DNA from: Rhodobacter sp. 24-YEA-8
GTDB taxonomy: Bacteria > Pseudomonadota > Alphaproteobacteria > Rhodobacterales > Rhodobacteraceae
Direction: 5' to 3'
NCBI RefSeq assembly: GCF_900105075.1
Contig: NZ_FNSK01000001.1
Location: 509,001 to 573,000, forward strand
DNA: 64,000 nucleotides
The notes beneath the pieces were generated by a model. The model made no database searches. It was not told the DNA's origin and saw only the letters and a list, made by a program, of their open reading frames with translations. This document shows positions 1 to 9,507 of this stretch, one piece after another (positions within the stretch are counted from its first letter, which is position 1; every line of letters starts with the position of its first letter). Both the position numbers and the translations under genes were made by a program.

Positions 1-1550
1 CTTTCAGCAGCCGAGAGGATCAGGCTGGCATCGGGCGAAGAGAGGGTGATGATCTCGGGGATCAGCAGCACCTGACGCGGGATCTCGCGGCTGGCCATCT
101 GCGCCTTCAGCCGTTCATAGACGAGGCGTTCATGTGCGGCATGCTGGTCGACGATGACGATGCCGTCCGGCGTCTGGGCGATGATCCAGTTTTCGTGCAG
201 CTGGGCACGCGCGGCGCCGAGGGGGAAGCTCTGCGGCGCGGGCGCGGGCCCTGCCGGATCCTGATCCCGGATCTGCGCCGGGGTCGCGCCCAGGTCTGCA
301 ATCGTGTTGACCTGAGGGGCTTCGGCGAAGCCCGGGGCGGGCAGGGGCGCCTGAAAGGCGAAGGCCTGGGCGAGGCTGCTCTGCGCAGGACGGTGCGGCA
401 GGTCATGCGCATAAGTCGGTCGCATCGGCTGGGGCGCGAGGCTCTGGCCCGGCCGGAAAGCCCCGATTGTCTCGGCCCCCACGGTGGTCGAGGCCCGATG
501 GCCCGCTCCGCTCAGGGCCGTCCGGATCGCGGTGACGATCAGCGAGCGGGCGGCATCGGGCTCGCGAAACCGCACCTCGGATTTCGCCGGATGCACGTTC
601 ACATCCACCCGTTCGGGATCGACAATCAGGTTCAGCACCGCCGCCGGATGGCGGTCGCGTGACAGCACGTCGAAATAGGCGGCCCGCAGCGCACCGAGCA
701 GCAGGCGGTCATTCACCGGGCGACCATTGACGAAGAGATATTGCTGCGTCGAGGATCCGCGCGAATAGGTCGGCAGCGCGGCATAGCCCAGCAGGGCGAG
801 ACCGTCGCGGCTGGCATCAATCGCCATGGCATTGGCGGTGAAATCCGCGCCGATGACCCGCGTAAGCCGCCCCTGCAATGCGTCAAACAGATCGCCCTGT
901 TCGGGGTCAAGGCGCAGGATCACTCTTGGCCCGTCTGCGGTAACCTCGGACAGGGTAAAGCCCACCGCCGGCTCGGCCATGGCAAGACGTTTGACCACTT
1001 CATGGATCGCCTGGGCCTCGGCCCGGTCTGATCGCATGAATTTCAGCCGTGCGGGCGTTGCATGGAACAGATCGCGCAACTCGACCACGGTGCCCGAGGT
1101 CAGTGCGGCCGGTCGTGGCCCGTCAAGCCGCCCGCCGGTGCAGGTGATCAGGGCTGCGTCAAATCCCGCCGCGCGCGAGGTGATCGCCAGCCGCCCGACG
1201 GCGCCCAGGGAGGGCAGCGCCTCGCCGCGAAACCCGAAAGACCGGATGTTCAGCAGATCACTGCCGTCGATTTTCGAGGTGGCATGGCGGCTCAGCGCCA
1301 GCGGCAGATCCTCGGGCGTCATGCCGCAGCCATCATCGGTGACCCGGATCAGCGTCTTGCCACCATCGGTATATTCGATCCGGATCCGTGTCGCGCCTGC
1401 GTCTATCGCGTTTTCCACCAGCTCTTTCACGGCGGATGCGGGCCGCTCCACAACTTCACCTGCGGCGATGCGGTTGATCGCGGCTTCGTCCAGCTGACGG
1501 ATCACAGGACGCGTGGTTTCTTGCGAGAGGTTGGGGGCGAACTGGCTCAT
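1..1550 (-). CDS. mutL: DNA mismatch repair protein MutL (3' end outside window)
   Basis: This is the N-terminal part of MutL, the GHKL ATPase that couples MutS mismatch recognition to downstream repair. The reading frame starts at the ATG at 1550 and stays open to base 1, so the C-terminal dimerisation region is cut off by the window edge. The protein begins MSQFAPNLSQETTRPVIRQL and continues into the conserved DEAAINRIAAGEVVERPASA block. Next come the Bergerat-fold ATPase motifs, with the catalytic E in KELVENAIDAGA, then DDGCGM and the MutL signature GFRGEAL. A second fold-type segment carries NGRPVNDR and the VDVNVHPAKSEVRF motif. The gene is separated from the M16 peptidase gene on the same strand by about 170 bp holding a strong hairpin. 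Identification is firm; only the length is unknown. Confidence 0.96.
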   Translation of the reverse strand, partial: MSQFAPNLSQETTRPVIRQLDEAAINRIAAGEVVERPASAVKELVENAIDAGATRIRIEYTDGGKTLIRVTDDGCGMTPEDLPLALSRHATSKIDGSDLLNIRSFGFRGEALPSLGAVGRLAITSRAAGFDAALITCTGGRLDGPRPAALTSGTVVELRDLFHATPARLKFMRSDRAEAQAIHEVVKRLAMAEPAVGFTLSEVTADGPRVILRLDPEQGDLFDALQGRLTRVIGADFTANAMAIDASRDGLALLGYAALPTYSRGSSTQQYLFVNGRPVNDRLLLGALRAAYFDVLSRDRHPAAVLNLIVDPERVDVNVHPAKSEVRFREPDAARSLIVTAIRTALSGAGHRASTTVGAETIGAFRPGQSLAPQPMRPTYAHDLPHRPAQSSLAQAFAFQAPLPAPGFAEAPQVNTIADLGATPAQIRDQDPAGPAPAPQSFPLGAARAQLHENWIIAQTPDGIVIVDQHAAHERLVYERLKAQMASREIPRQVLLIPEIITLSSPDASLILSAAE

Positions 1551-1655
1551 GCCGCAATATCTAGCAGCGGATGGCGAGTCGCGAAAGGCCCGCCAGATCT
1601 TGCCCGGCCTGCGGGTCTCCCCGCACAGATCCCCCCGCGCGCGGCGGGGAGGGGG

Positions 1656-1678
1656 CCGGGGAGGGTAGCCCTCCCCGG
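1656..1678. terminator. Strong GC hairpin between M16 gene and mutL
   Basis: A perfect 10-bp inverted repeat, CCGGGGAGGG and CCCTCCCCGG, is separated by a 3-nt loop (tag). It lies just past the stop of the M16 peptidase gene (stop at 1723, minus strand) and before mutL. No T-run follows on either strand, so it is not a textbook intrinsic terminator. It may be a weak terminator or an mRNA 3'-end stabiliser. Confidence 0.5.
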
Positions 1679-1722
1679 CTTTGTTCAGGAAAACACCGCC
1701 CTGTCAGGTGCTGCGCCGCGCG

Positions 1723-3036
1723 TCACGGTGACGGGGTCACATCCACCGGCTGGCCCACCACCACGAAACGCAGGGCCTCGGGCTGATAAAGCCGCGCCGC
1801 GACCCGTTTCACATCCTCCATCGTGACCGCTTCGATCTTCGCATTGCGGGTGTTCGGATAGTCGATCGGCATCCCCTGCATCTGCATACCCACAAGGATC
1901 GAGGCAATCGGCGCATTGCCGTCAAAGCGCAACGGATAGGCGCCGGTCAGATAGGTCTTCGCATCGGTAAGCTCTTTCTCGCTGATCCCTTCGATCGCGA
2001 TTTTTGCCCATTGCGCCCGGATCACGCTGATCGCCTCGGCGACCTTGTCATTTGAGGCCTGGAACTGCCCGAGATAGCTGTCCGAATGATCCATCCCCAC
2101 GAGGTAGGTGCCGATCCCATAGGTCAGGCCGCGCTTGTCGCGTACCTCGGTCATCAGCCGGGCCGAGAACCGCCCGCCGCCCATCACCTCATTCAGGATG
2201 AAGGCGGCAAAGAAATCCGGATCCTTTTGCGAAATTCCCGACTGACCAAACACCACCACCGATTGCGGCGAGGGGAAATCGATCACGCTCACCCCCGGTG
2301 GCAGCAGCCAGGGCGCCGCCCCGGGCAGGGGGGCGCCGGCTTCCGGCAGACCGCCCAGCACGCGGTCGATGATCAGCCCCAGCTCTTCGGCGGTGATATC
2401 ACCTGCAGCCGAGATATAGACATTCTCGCGCGCAAGAGCGGTCTTCCATGCCTGGACGACATCGTCGCGGCTCAGGGCCGCAACCGATGCAAGCGTGCCG
2501 CGCCCGGTGCTGCCATAGGGATGTTCGCCATAAGCCAGCTGATCAAAGGTCTGCGACGCAATCGAAGAAGGATCGCGCAGGTTCGAGCGCAGCCCGGAGA
2601 GCACCTGTTCGCGCACCCTGATCACCGCATCTTCATCAAAGCGCGGCTTGTTCAGGGCCAGGGCCAGGAGATCCACCGCCTCATCGCGGTTCTCGCTCAG
2701 AAACCGGGCCGAGACCGAAAAGGTATCGGTTGAAGCCGCGAAGGAAAACGAGGCCGCAAGACTGTCTCGCGCCTCGGCAAAGCCCTTGCTGTCGAGATCG
2801 CCGGCGCCTTCCTCGATCAGCCCCGACATGAGGTAAATCGCGCCGCGTTTGCCCGGATCATCCAGCGAGGTGCCGCCGCGAAAGCGGATCTCCAGCGCGG
2901 TGAAGGGGATATTGTGATCTTCAACCAGCCAGGCGGTCAGCCCGCCTGGGCTTTTCACTTCTTTGATCGGAATATCGGCGCAGGCGAGACCGGGGAGAAG
3001 GATCGCAAAAGCTGCGACCAGAGCACGAAACATCAT
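1723..3036 (-). CDS. M16 family peptidase-like protein, non-catalytic partner
   Basis: The protein has 437 aa with a signal peptide (MMFRALVAAFAILLPGLACA, cleavage before DIPI), so it is exported to the periplasm. It has the M16 (pitrilysin/processing-peptidase) fold, but the HxxEH zinc motif is missing: the equivalent stretch reads YLMSGLIEEGAGDLDSKGF. The C-terminal-half R/Y motif is kept (RGLTYGIGTYL). This matches the inactive subunit of two-protein M16 systems, where one partner binds zinc and the other helps close the substrate chamber. Its ATG overlaps the stop of the upstream M16 gene by 4 bp, so the two are translationally coupled and probably form a heterodimer. Substrate is not known from sequence. 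Confidence 0.9.
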   Translation of the reverse strand: MMFRALVAAFAILLPGLACADIPIKEVKSPGGLTAWLVEDHNIPFTALEIRFRGGTSLDDPGKRGAIYLMSGLIEEGAGDLDSKGFAEARDSLAASFSFAASTDTFSVSARFLSENRDEAVDLLALALNKPRFDEDAVIRVREQVLSGLRSNLRDPSSIASQTFDQLAYGEHPYGSTGRGTLASVAALSRDDVVQAWKTALARENVYISAAGDITAEELGLIIDRVLGGLPEAGAPLPGAAPWLLPPGVSVIDFPSPQSVVVFGQSGISQKDPDFFAAFILNEVMGGGRFSARLMTEVRDKRGLTYGIGTYLVGMDHSDSYLGQFQASNDKVAEAISVIRAQWAKIAIEGISEKELTDAKTYLTGAYPLRFDGNAPIASILVGMQMQGMPIDYPNTRNAKIEAVTMEDVKRVAARLYQPEALRFVVVGQPVDVTPSP

Positions 3037-4505
3037 TCTGCGGCCTCCGTTTCACCTGTTGCCGGTTCCGTCCCGGGGGCTGCCTCAGCCGGAGAGGCGG
3101 ATTGGTCCGGTGACGCTTCCGGCGAGGCTTCCGGCGGGCGCTCCAGCCAGCCGGTCACCGCATTGTTGCGGTTCAGCACCTGATGCGCGGCCTGCATCAC
3201 ATCTTCGATGGTCACCTCATCCAGCACCGACGTATAGCTTTGGATATCCTCAAGGCCGAGGCCGACCGAAAGCTCCTCGCCGTAGAGTTTTGCCAGCCCC
3301 ATCGCATCGTCTTTGGCATAGATATCCGAGGCACGGATCTGGGTCTTGATCCGGTCAAACGCCTCCGGATCGGGGCCTTCCTCAAGGAATTTCGCCAGAA
3401 CCGCATCCATCGCGGCCTCTGCCTCGCCAAGGCTCACCCCGGGTGCGGGCACGACATAAAGCCCGAAAGTCGCGTCATCCAGCGCAGTGCCATCGTAAAA
3501 GGCCGAAGACCAGACCGCGACCTGGCTATCGAACTGAAGCGCGCGCGGCAGGATCGCCGTCTGACCATTGCCGCCGAGAAGCTCGGCCAGGATCGACAAT
3601 GCGGCTGCGGTCTTCTGATCGCCCGGATTGCGCTCCGGCGCCAGGTAAGAGCGGTAAACATAGGGGTCAGAGACCCGCTCATCGGCATAGGCCAGCCGGC
3701 GTTCCGCCAGATGCGGCGGCTCTTGCGGGCGGATGCGCGGTTTTATGCCTTCCGAGGGCGCGATGGGGCCGTAATATTTTTCGGCCAGTCCCTTCACCTG
3801 ATCGGGGGTCACATCGCCCGCGATGATCAGCGTGGCATTGTTCGGGGCGTAATACTGCTCATACCAGGCCAGCGCATCCTCGCGGGTCAGCTCGGCAATC
3901 TCATGGCGCCAGCCGATGATCGGAACGCCGTAGCGGTGGTTCAGGAACAAGGCCGCCCGCATCTGTTCGCCCAGCAGCGCGCCCGGATCGGAATCGGTGC
4001 GCTGCGCGCGTTCCTCAAGGATCACCTGGCGTTCGGTCAGCACTACGGCGGGGTCGAGTTTCAGCCCCCGCATCCGGTCGGCCTCCATCTCCATCACCAT
4101 TTCCAGCTTATCGGCGGCAATGCGCTGGAAATAGGCGGTGTAATCCCAGGAGGTGAAGGCATTGTCATCACCGCCATGCGCTTCGACCGTGGCCGAGAAC
4201 TGGCCGGCGGGCACTTTGTCGGTGCCCTTGAACATCAGATGTTCCAGAAAATGGGCGATGCCGGATTTGCCTGCAGTCTCATCAGCGGCGCCGGCGCGAT
4301 ACCATATCATCTGGACGACGACCGGGGCGCGGTGATCTTCGATCACCACCACATCGAGACCGTTTTCCAGCCGGAAAGCCGAAACCGTTTCGGCCTGGGC
4401 GGCAAAGGCCGACAGTGCCGCAAGCAGCGGCAAGGCAGGCATGATCCTCGCAAAGCCGCGGGTTTTTCCCCTGGCTTTACGGGCAAGTCGGGTCACAAGA
4501 CGCAT
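3033..4505 (-). CDS. M16 family zinc peptidase, catalytic subunit
   Basis: A 490-aa zinc peptidase of family M16. A long basic N-terminus precedes a hydrophobic signal segment (PALPLLAALSAFAAQA before ETVSAF). The zinc and catalytic motif HFLEHLMF (HxxEH) is intact, followed by the downstream acidic helix region around AHGGDDNAFTSWDYTAYF that normally supplies the third ligand further on. The C-terminal 35 residues are a low-complexity Pro/Glu/Ala/Ser tail, unusual for the core family and probably a flexible extension. The stop overlaps the start of the non-catalytic partner by 4 bp. The expected role is a periplasmic oligopeptide- or protein-processing peptidase acting as a pair. Confidence 0.92.
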   Translation of the reverse strand: MRLVTRLARKARGKTRGFARIMPALPLLAALSAFAAQAETVSAFRLENGLDVVVIEDHRAPVVVQMIWYRAGAADETAGKSGIAHFLEHLMFKGTDKVPAGQFSATVEAHGGDDNAFTSWDYTAYFQRIAADKLEMVMEMEADRMRGLKLDPAVVLTERQVILEERAQRTDSDPGALLGEQMRAALFLNHRYGVPIIGWRHEIAELTREDALAWYEQYYAPNNATLIIAGDVTPDQVKGLAEKYYGPIAPSEGIKPRIRPQEPPHLAERRLAYADERVSDPYVYRSYLAPERNPGDQKTAAALSILAELLGGNGQTAILPRALQFDSQVAVWSSAFYDGTALDDATFGLYVVPAPGVSLGEAEAAMDAVLAKFLEEGPDPEAFDRIKTQIRASDIYAKDDAMGLAKLYGEELSVGLGLEDIQSYTSVLDEVTIEDVMQAAHQVLNRNNAVTGWLERPPEASPEASPDQSASPAEAAPGTEPATGETEAAE

Positions 4506-4619
4506 CCGTCCTCCGATGTTTTTCCGCTGTATTCCGTGCGCTGCCCGGCAAGAGGCAGGTTTAACGGGCTCCTGGCGGCTGAGGTCCGGGGCGCGCGGCT
4601 TACGGGCGCATCCCCGACA

Positions 4620-5207
4620 TCAGAACAGCTGGAGGCCGCCGCGCTTCTTCTTCTGGCGTTCCTTTTCTTCCTTCTGCTTGTCATAGCCTTCCGGCGGAGC
4701 AGATGGGGTCAAAAGACCGCGAGAACGCCAGTATTCCAGTTCACGATACTGATTCAGCGACTGGTCTTTATAGGCGCGGTAATAGGTGTTGACGCTGAAC
4801 ATGCGCTCAAGAATGCGGCCCTTGTTGTCGCGGCGCCATTGCAGATCTTCCGAGGCCAGCTGGCTGCGGATATCGGCCTGGGTGCCATTGCGCGCGGCAT
4901 GGGCGTAAAGTGCGGAATCAGCGGCGGGGATGCCACCCGAGGCGCCGGGCTTACCGCCAAGCGCCACCACAGCATCATCAAGCGGGCGCTGATCGGTGCG
5001 GTTGCCGCCGCCCGGCGTGGGCGCGGGCAGGTCCTTGAGACTGGTGGGCATTTCCAGCGCCTTCGGCGGCAGGACCGCGAATTCATCCGGCCCGTCTTTC
5101 GAGCGCAGCCGCATCAGATCGGTAGAATCGCCCTTGTCGGCGGCACATCCGGACAGCACCAGCGCAATCGTCAGCGCGATCATGCCCTTGCCCGGTCTTG
5201 CCTGCAT
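4620..5207 (-). CDS. DUF3035 family lipoprotein
   Basis: A predicted lipoprotein of about 195 aa. The N-terminus MQARPGKGMIALTIALVLSG is followed by C, giving the lipobox LSGC, and then AADKGDS. The start at 5207 is preferred because GGGGAA lies just upstream; an in-frame ATG at 5222 is possible. The rest is soluble, with a proline-rich stretch (LPPKALEMPTSLKDLPAPTP) and a basic C-terminus (KQKEEKERQKKKRGGLQLF). It resembles the alphaproteobacterial family DUF3035, whose function is not established. It sits immediately downstream of lspA, the peptidase that matures lipoproteins, and before the M16 pair. The protein is therefore likely a substrate of its neighbour and acts in the outer membrane or periplasm. 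Confidence 0.8.
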   Translation of the reverse strand: MQARPGKGMIALTIALVLSGCAADKGDSTDLMRLRSKDGPDEFAVLPPKALEMPTSLKDLPAPTPGGGNRTDQRPLDDAVVALGGKPGASGGIPAADSALYAHAARNGTQADIRSQLASEDLQWRRDNKGRILERMFSVNTYYRAYKDQSLNQYRELEYWRSRGLLTPSAPPEGYDKQKEEKERQKKKRGGLQLF

Positions 5208-5337
5208 CCTGTTCCCCGGCATTCGTCTTTCCGTCTTATGCTGCCCTTCGGCCTTTGAAGTCTCTTAGCCTATGGGATTGGTCGCGTCACGGGGTCTTTC
5301 GGCCAGGGCACCGGCCCGGCACCGTCAGAAATCCGGC

Positions 5338-5832
5338 TCAGCCCTTTTTTGCCCCCGATTTCCTGCCCTCAGCCGGCTTGCCGGTAAAGAGTACCAGGCC
5401 AAGGGCCCCGGCAAAGATCGCGATATCGGCGACGTTGAACGCATAGGGATTCTCGAATCCGCAGCAGGACGTATTGAGGAAATCCGCCACCGCGCCGTAC
5501 CAGATCCGGTCGATCACATTGCCAAGCGCACCGCCGACAAGCAGACCGGCGGAAATCTGCGCAAGGGTGCCAGGGCGCGAGCGCCGCACCCAGATCCAGA
5601 CCCAGCCCGAGATCACCAGCGAGACCAGAACGATTCCCCACCGCACCGCCTCGGCATCCCCGGCAAAGAGGCCGAAATTGATGCCGCGATTCCAGGCCAT
5701 GCGGAAGACGAGGAAGGGCGGCCAGACATCGATCTCGCCGCGGCTGATAAGATCGAGCCCCTGGACCACCGCCAGTTTGGACGCCTGGTCGAGGCCGAAG
5801 GTGATGAGGGCGGAAAGCCAGGCTGCGCGCAT
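5338..5832 (-). CDS. lspA: Lipoprotein signal peptidase (signal peptidase II)
   Basis: Signal peptidase II, an inner-membrane aspartic protease that removes signal peptides from diacylglyceryl-prolipoproteins. The 164-aa protein starting [12 protein letters not shown] fits the family length (about 160). The start at 5832 lies 1 bp after the purH stop, whereas an in-frame start at 5898 would overlap purH. Family motifs are clear: DQASKLAVV in the first third, NRGINFGLF, then the two catalytic aspartates in [15 protein letters not shown] and [12 protein letters not shown]. Four membrane spans are visible. It is probably co-transcribed with purH upstream and the DUF3035 lipoprotein gene downstream. 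Confidence 0.95.
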   Translation of the reverse strand: MRAAWLSALITFGLDQASKLAVVQGLDLISRGEIDVWPPFLVFRMAWNRGINFGLFAGDAEAVRWGIVLVSLVISGWVWIWVRRSRPGTLAQISAGLLVGGALGNVIDRIWYGAVADFLNTSCCGFENPYAFNVADIAIFAGALGLVLFTGKPAEGRKSGAKKG

Positions 5833-5833
5833 G

Positions 5834-7447
5834 TCAGTGCCGGAAATGGCGCTGGCCGGTGAAGACCATCGCAAGACCAAGCCGGTCCGCGGCTTCAATC
5901 ACATCGGCATCTTTCATCGAACCGCCGGGCTGGATCACGGCTTTCACACCATTCCCCGCCAGAACTTCGATCCCGTCGGCAAAGGGGAAGAAGGCGTCCG
6001 AGGCGACGACCGAACCAACCGCCGGACTTTCGCTCAGCCCCAGTGCCTGGGCGATCTCGCCGGCTTTCCTCGCGCCGATCATGGTGCTGTCGACGCGGCT
6101 CATCTGGCCCGCGCCGATGCCGACCGTGGCCCCGTCTTTCACATAGACGATGGCGTTCGATTTGACATGTTTCGCGACTTTCCAGGCGAAGAACAGGTCT
6201 TCCAGCTCCTGGTCCGAGGGGGCGCGTTTCGTCACCACTTTCAGATCGGAGGGCGTGATGGTGTCAACATCCGAGTCCTGGACAAGAAAGCCACCCGCGA
6301 CCTGGCGGAACGAGAGCACGCCCTGCGACGCATCCGGCAGCGCGCCCGTGGTCAGGAGGCGCAGGTTCTTTTTCGCCGCAAAGACCGCTTTCGCCGCATC
6401 GGTGGCCGAAGGCGCGATCACGACTTCGGTGAAGATCTTCACGATCTCTTCGGCGGTGGCAGCGTCAAGTTCTTGGTTCAGCGCGACGATGCCGCCGAAA
6501 GCCGAGGTGGTGTCGCAGGTCCAGGCGCGCTGGTAAGCCTCGAGCAACGAAGACCCTTTGCCGACGCCGCAGGGGTTCGCATGTTTGATAATGGCAACCG
6601 CCGGGCCCTGGCCCGCAAACTCCGCAACCAGCTCGAATGCGGCATCGGTATCGTTGATATTGTTGTAGCTGAGCTCCTTGCCCTGCCACTGTTTTGCGGT
6701 GGCGACGCCGGGCCTGTTCGATCCGTCCAGGTAGAAGGCCGCTTTCTGATGCGGGTTCTCGCCATAACGCAGGGTCTGTGCAAGTTTGCCGGCCATGGCG
6801 CGGTAACGTGGCGCGGGTTCCGCAATCGCCGCCGCCATCCAGGTCGACACGGCGGTATCATAGGCCGCGGTGCGGGCATAAGCGGTCAGCGCGAGCCGCT
6901 GGCGGAACGCATAGCTCGTGCCGCCATTCTGTTCGATTTCTGCAATTACACCGGCATAATCTTCGGTATCGGTCACCACCGCGACAAAGGCGTGGTTCTT
7001 GGCCGCCGCCCGGATCATCGCCGGGCCGCCAATGTCGATATTCTCGACTGCGGTGGCATAATCGGCGCCCTTCGCCACGGTCTCTTCAAACGGGTAGAGG
7101 TTCACGACCAGGATATCGATCGCGCCGATCCCGTGATCCTCCAACGCCGCGACATGATCTTTATTGTCGCGCAAAGCTAGCAGCCCGCCATGCACCATCG
7201 GATGCAGTGTCTTGACACGGCCGTCCATCATTTCCGGGAAACCGGTGATCTCGGCCACGTCCTTCACCGGCAGATCCGCCTCGCGCAGCGCTTTTGCAGT
7301 GCCGCCGGTCGAGAGCAGTTCGACCCCGTGGCCATGCAGCGCGCGTGCAAACCCGATCAGCCCGGTCTTGTCCGATACCGACAAAAGGGCGCGGCGCGGG
7401 CGGACGGGCGTCGTAGGGGCAGCGGAGCTGGGCGCGGAAATCGACAT
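5834..7447 (-). CDS. purH: Bifunctional AICAR transformylase / IMP cyclohydrolase PurH
   Basis: PurH carries out the last two steps of de novo purine synthesis: formylation of AICAR with 10-formyl-THF and ring closure to IMP. The 537-aa length matches the family. The N-terminal MGS-like cyclohydrolase domain (about residues 18-165) holds [20 protein letters not shown] and [13 protein letters not shown]. The larger transformylase domain follows, with [35 protein letters not shown] and the C-terminal [12 protein letters not shown] and IQPGGSMKD blocks. The first 15 residues form a poorly conserved Ser/Pro/Ala leader. It lies between a heparinase-like gene and lspA on the same strand. Confidence 0.98.
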   Translation of the reverse strand: MSISAPSSAAPTTPVRPRRALLSVSDKTGLIGFARALHGHGVELLSTGGTAKALREADLPVKDVAEITGFPEMMDGRVKTLHPMVHGGLLALRDNKDHVAALEDHGIGAIDILVVNLYPFEETVAKGADYATAVENIDIGGPAMIRAAAKNHAFVAVVTDTEDYAGVIAEIEQNGGTSYAFRQRLALTAYARTAAYDTAVSTWMAAAIAEPAPRYRAMAGKLAQTLRYGENPHQKAAFYLDGSNRPGVATAKQWQGKELSYNNINDTDAAFELVAEFAGQGPAVAIIKHANPCGVGKGSSLLEAYQRAWTCDTTSAFGGIVALNQELDAATAEEIVKIFTEVVIAPSATDAAKAVFAAKKNLRLLTTGALPDASQGVLSFRQVAGGFLVQDSDVDTITPSDLKVVTKRAPSDQELEDLFFAWKVAKHVKSNAIVYVKDGATVGIGAGQMSRVDSTMIGARKAGEIAQALGLSESPAVGSVVASDAFFPFADGIEVLAGNGVKAVIQPGGSMKDADVIEAADRLGLAMVFTGQRHFRH

Positions 7448-7468
7448 GGGGCCTCTCTGACGGGTAAT

Positions 7469-9325
7469 TCAGATGGGAACCGGGTCATCCCGGTCCAGAT
7501 CGCGGATCGCGAGCGGAGTATCCTGGGCTTTCGCAAGCGTCCAGCCGATACGGTTGTCATAGTGCTGGGCAAAGCCCAACAACACGATCTGTTGTGCATG
7601 GCGGGGCGCAAGCCGGCCACGTTCAAGCCAGGCCGAAGGCTCCAGCGACAGATCGGCGCCGCTGTCATGGCGGAAAACCCAGATCTCGCCGGAGCGCAGC
7701 TGCATCGACACCGCCGCGCCCCCCATATCCAGCGAGGCATCGACATCGGGATGCAGATGAAAGCGGATGGTGAAGGGCAGTCCCCCGAGCGGCGAGCGTT
7801 CTACCATCCGGTCGAACTGCGCGCGGGCATCCGGTGTGGTCGAGGACAGAAGATCCGTGCCGCTCAGCCGCCGCCCGTCAGGCGAGAGATGCAGCTCGCG
7901 TGTGGCGATGAGGCCGTGACCTGCCTGCCAGCCATCATGGCTGAGCCGCACGAAAGCACCGTCGGCTCCGGCGAAATGCAGGTCCGAGACATGGGCGCGC
8001 TCGCTCAGATGGCTGGTCGAGGTTCCGAAGCGCGACGAGGAAAACCCGGTCAGCGACAGGGCCGAATGCGACTGCGTCGCCCGTGCCGCGAGCCGCCATT
8101 CCGGCCCGGCGCTCTGACCCGGGCCGCAATTGACGATCAGCGGGCGGCGCCCGGAACTCAGCTCAAACGCGGTGGTCGAGGCATGTGCATGAAGCGCCGC
8201 CGGGCCACCGGGCGGGTCGGCCACATCAAGAATGACGCTGGTGCGGGCGGCGGAAAGCCGTGCATAGCCCATCGCCAGAGTAACATGCCCCGCCGCGGGC
8301 AGCGCCCGTGAGGCAGCGAGTGCCTGGTCAAGCCGCCCCTCCGTCCCTGTACCGCCGGAATGGAAGCGCGCCAGCCCGCCATCGGAATGGCGCAGCGCGC
8401 GCAGGCAGGGCGCGATCCGATCCAAAGCCGCCGAAAGCGCTACCGGAACCGTGTGCCCCGCATCCGAGAGGCTTTGCACCACCCAGCCGAGTAGGGTAAA
8501 AATCTCCAGCAATTCCTCGGGGTTGCGGCTGTTGATCGCGCCGCTGCGGTCAATGCGCTCGTCGCATTCCTTTGCCAGAGCGGTCAGGGCCTGGGCCAGT
8601 TTTGGCGCCTCTTCCTCCAGCGAGAGATGGGTGTAGATCAGGCCGGTCAGCGCCTCGATCCTGGCAAGGCCAGGTCGGGCCGAAGCCGCGCGGCGCGCCA
8701 GAAACCCCGCCTGCCGCGCGAGAGAGGCGAAGAATCGGGCGCGGTCTGAAGGTGCTTCGCCCTCGAGCAGGAAATCGGAATGGTGGATCCAGCGGATCAG
8801 CCGTCTGCCCGTCAGCGCCGGGGTCCAGCCGGGGCGGGTGCCATCGCCGAATCGCCGGATCCAGCTCCAGGTCCAGGCACGGGCCCGGTCGCGCGCCCGC
8901 GATGTGCCAAGCGCTGCCAGGTCATCAAGCCAGGTGAAGCCATGCGCCTCTTCGGTAAAGGCGGGGTCGGGCGCGGTCAGATCCCAGATCTCGGCTTCGG
9001 CAGTTGCGTCCCCGGCCTCGACCAGATGGCCGGCCAGGACGATATTCCCGGCCATGATCTGCTTGCCGCGCGCATAAAGCCCGATGGAGCGTGGTTCGGG
9101 GCGCAGCGAAAAGCCGTCCGCCGGTTTTGCATGGCGCGCGGCCCAGGCTGCATAGCGATTTGCCAGCCGCTCGCGCCGGCCCGGCGCCTCAGCGCCCCCC
9201 GCAAAGATGCGATCACCGATGCGATCATTGGCGCGTGTCACCCGCTTCTGCCCTTCCTGCCAGACGCCCTCCGATTGTTCCCCGGAGGCGGCGCGGAGAA
9301 TAGCCGCAGCCCGGAGGAATGTCAC
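7469..9325 (-). CDS. Heparinase II/III family protein
   Basis: A 618-aa protein with the layout of bacterial heparinase II/III-like polysaccharide lyases: an alpha-helical toroid in the N-terminal half (DDLAALGTSRARDRAR and SDFLLEGEAPSDRARFF), then a beta-rich domain. The beta domain includes TTAFELSSGRRPLIVNCGPG, followed by ATQSHSALSLTG, the conserved segment of this family. There is no clear signal peptide, and the N-terminal 30 residues are weakly conserved in style, so the true start may be downstream (for example the GTG near VTRANDRIGD). It sits directly upstream of purH and is transcribed away from the polysaccharide locus that starts at 9508. Substrate is not predictable; a role in turnover of uronate-containing glycans is inference. 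Confidence 0.82.
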   Translation of the reverse strand: MTFLRAAAILRAASGEQSEGVWQEGQKRVTRANDRIGDRIFAGGAEAPGRRERLANRYAAWAARHAKPADGFSLRPEPRSIGLYARGKQIMAGNIVLAGHLVEAGDATAEAEIWDLTAPDPAFTEEAHGFTWLDDLAALGTSRARDRARAWTWSWIRRFGDGTRPGWTPALTGRRLIRWIHHSDFLLEGEAPSDRARFFASLARQAGFLARRAASARPGLARIEALTGLIYTHLSLEEEAPKLAQALTALAKECDERIDRSGAINSRNPEELLEIFTLLGWVVQSLSDAGHTVPVALSAALDRIAPCLRALRHSDGGLARFHSGGTGTEGRLDQALAASRALPAAGHVTLAMGYARLSAARTSVILDVADPPGGPAALHAHASTTAFELSSGRRPLIVNCGPGQSAGPEWRLAARATQSHSALSLTGFSSSRFGTSTSHLSERAHVSDLHFAGADGAFVRLSHDGWQAGHGLIATRELHLSPDGRRLSGTDLLSSTTPDARAQFDRMVERSPLGGLPFTIRFHLHPDVDASLDMGGAAVSMQLRSGEIWVFRHDSGADLSLEPSAWLERGRLAPRHAQQIVLLGFAQHYDNRIGWTLAKAQDTPLAIRDLDRDDPVPI

Positions 9326-9507
9326 CGGGCGGTCGGTGGGCGGGCGCGTGAAACTGCGGGCGTCACGCGGCGACGTGGCGGGCAGGGGCCGGTTTTCGCA
9401 TCGTTTTCAGCCTGGAAACGCAGCTTTTTCTGCCCCGCTGTGGTAACTGCGAAGAATTAAGGGCAAAATCATCCGGTGATCCTTCTGTGGCAGCCAGGGA
9501 ACAAGCT

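Noticed and set aside
3183..5258. 691-codon open frame on the plus strand
   Set aside because: Antisense to the M16 peptidase and DUF3035 genes, low-complexity basic protein, no motif.
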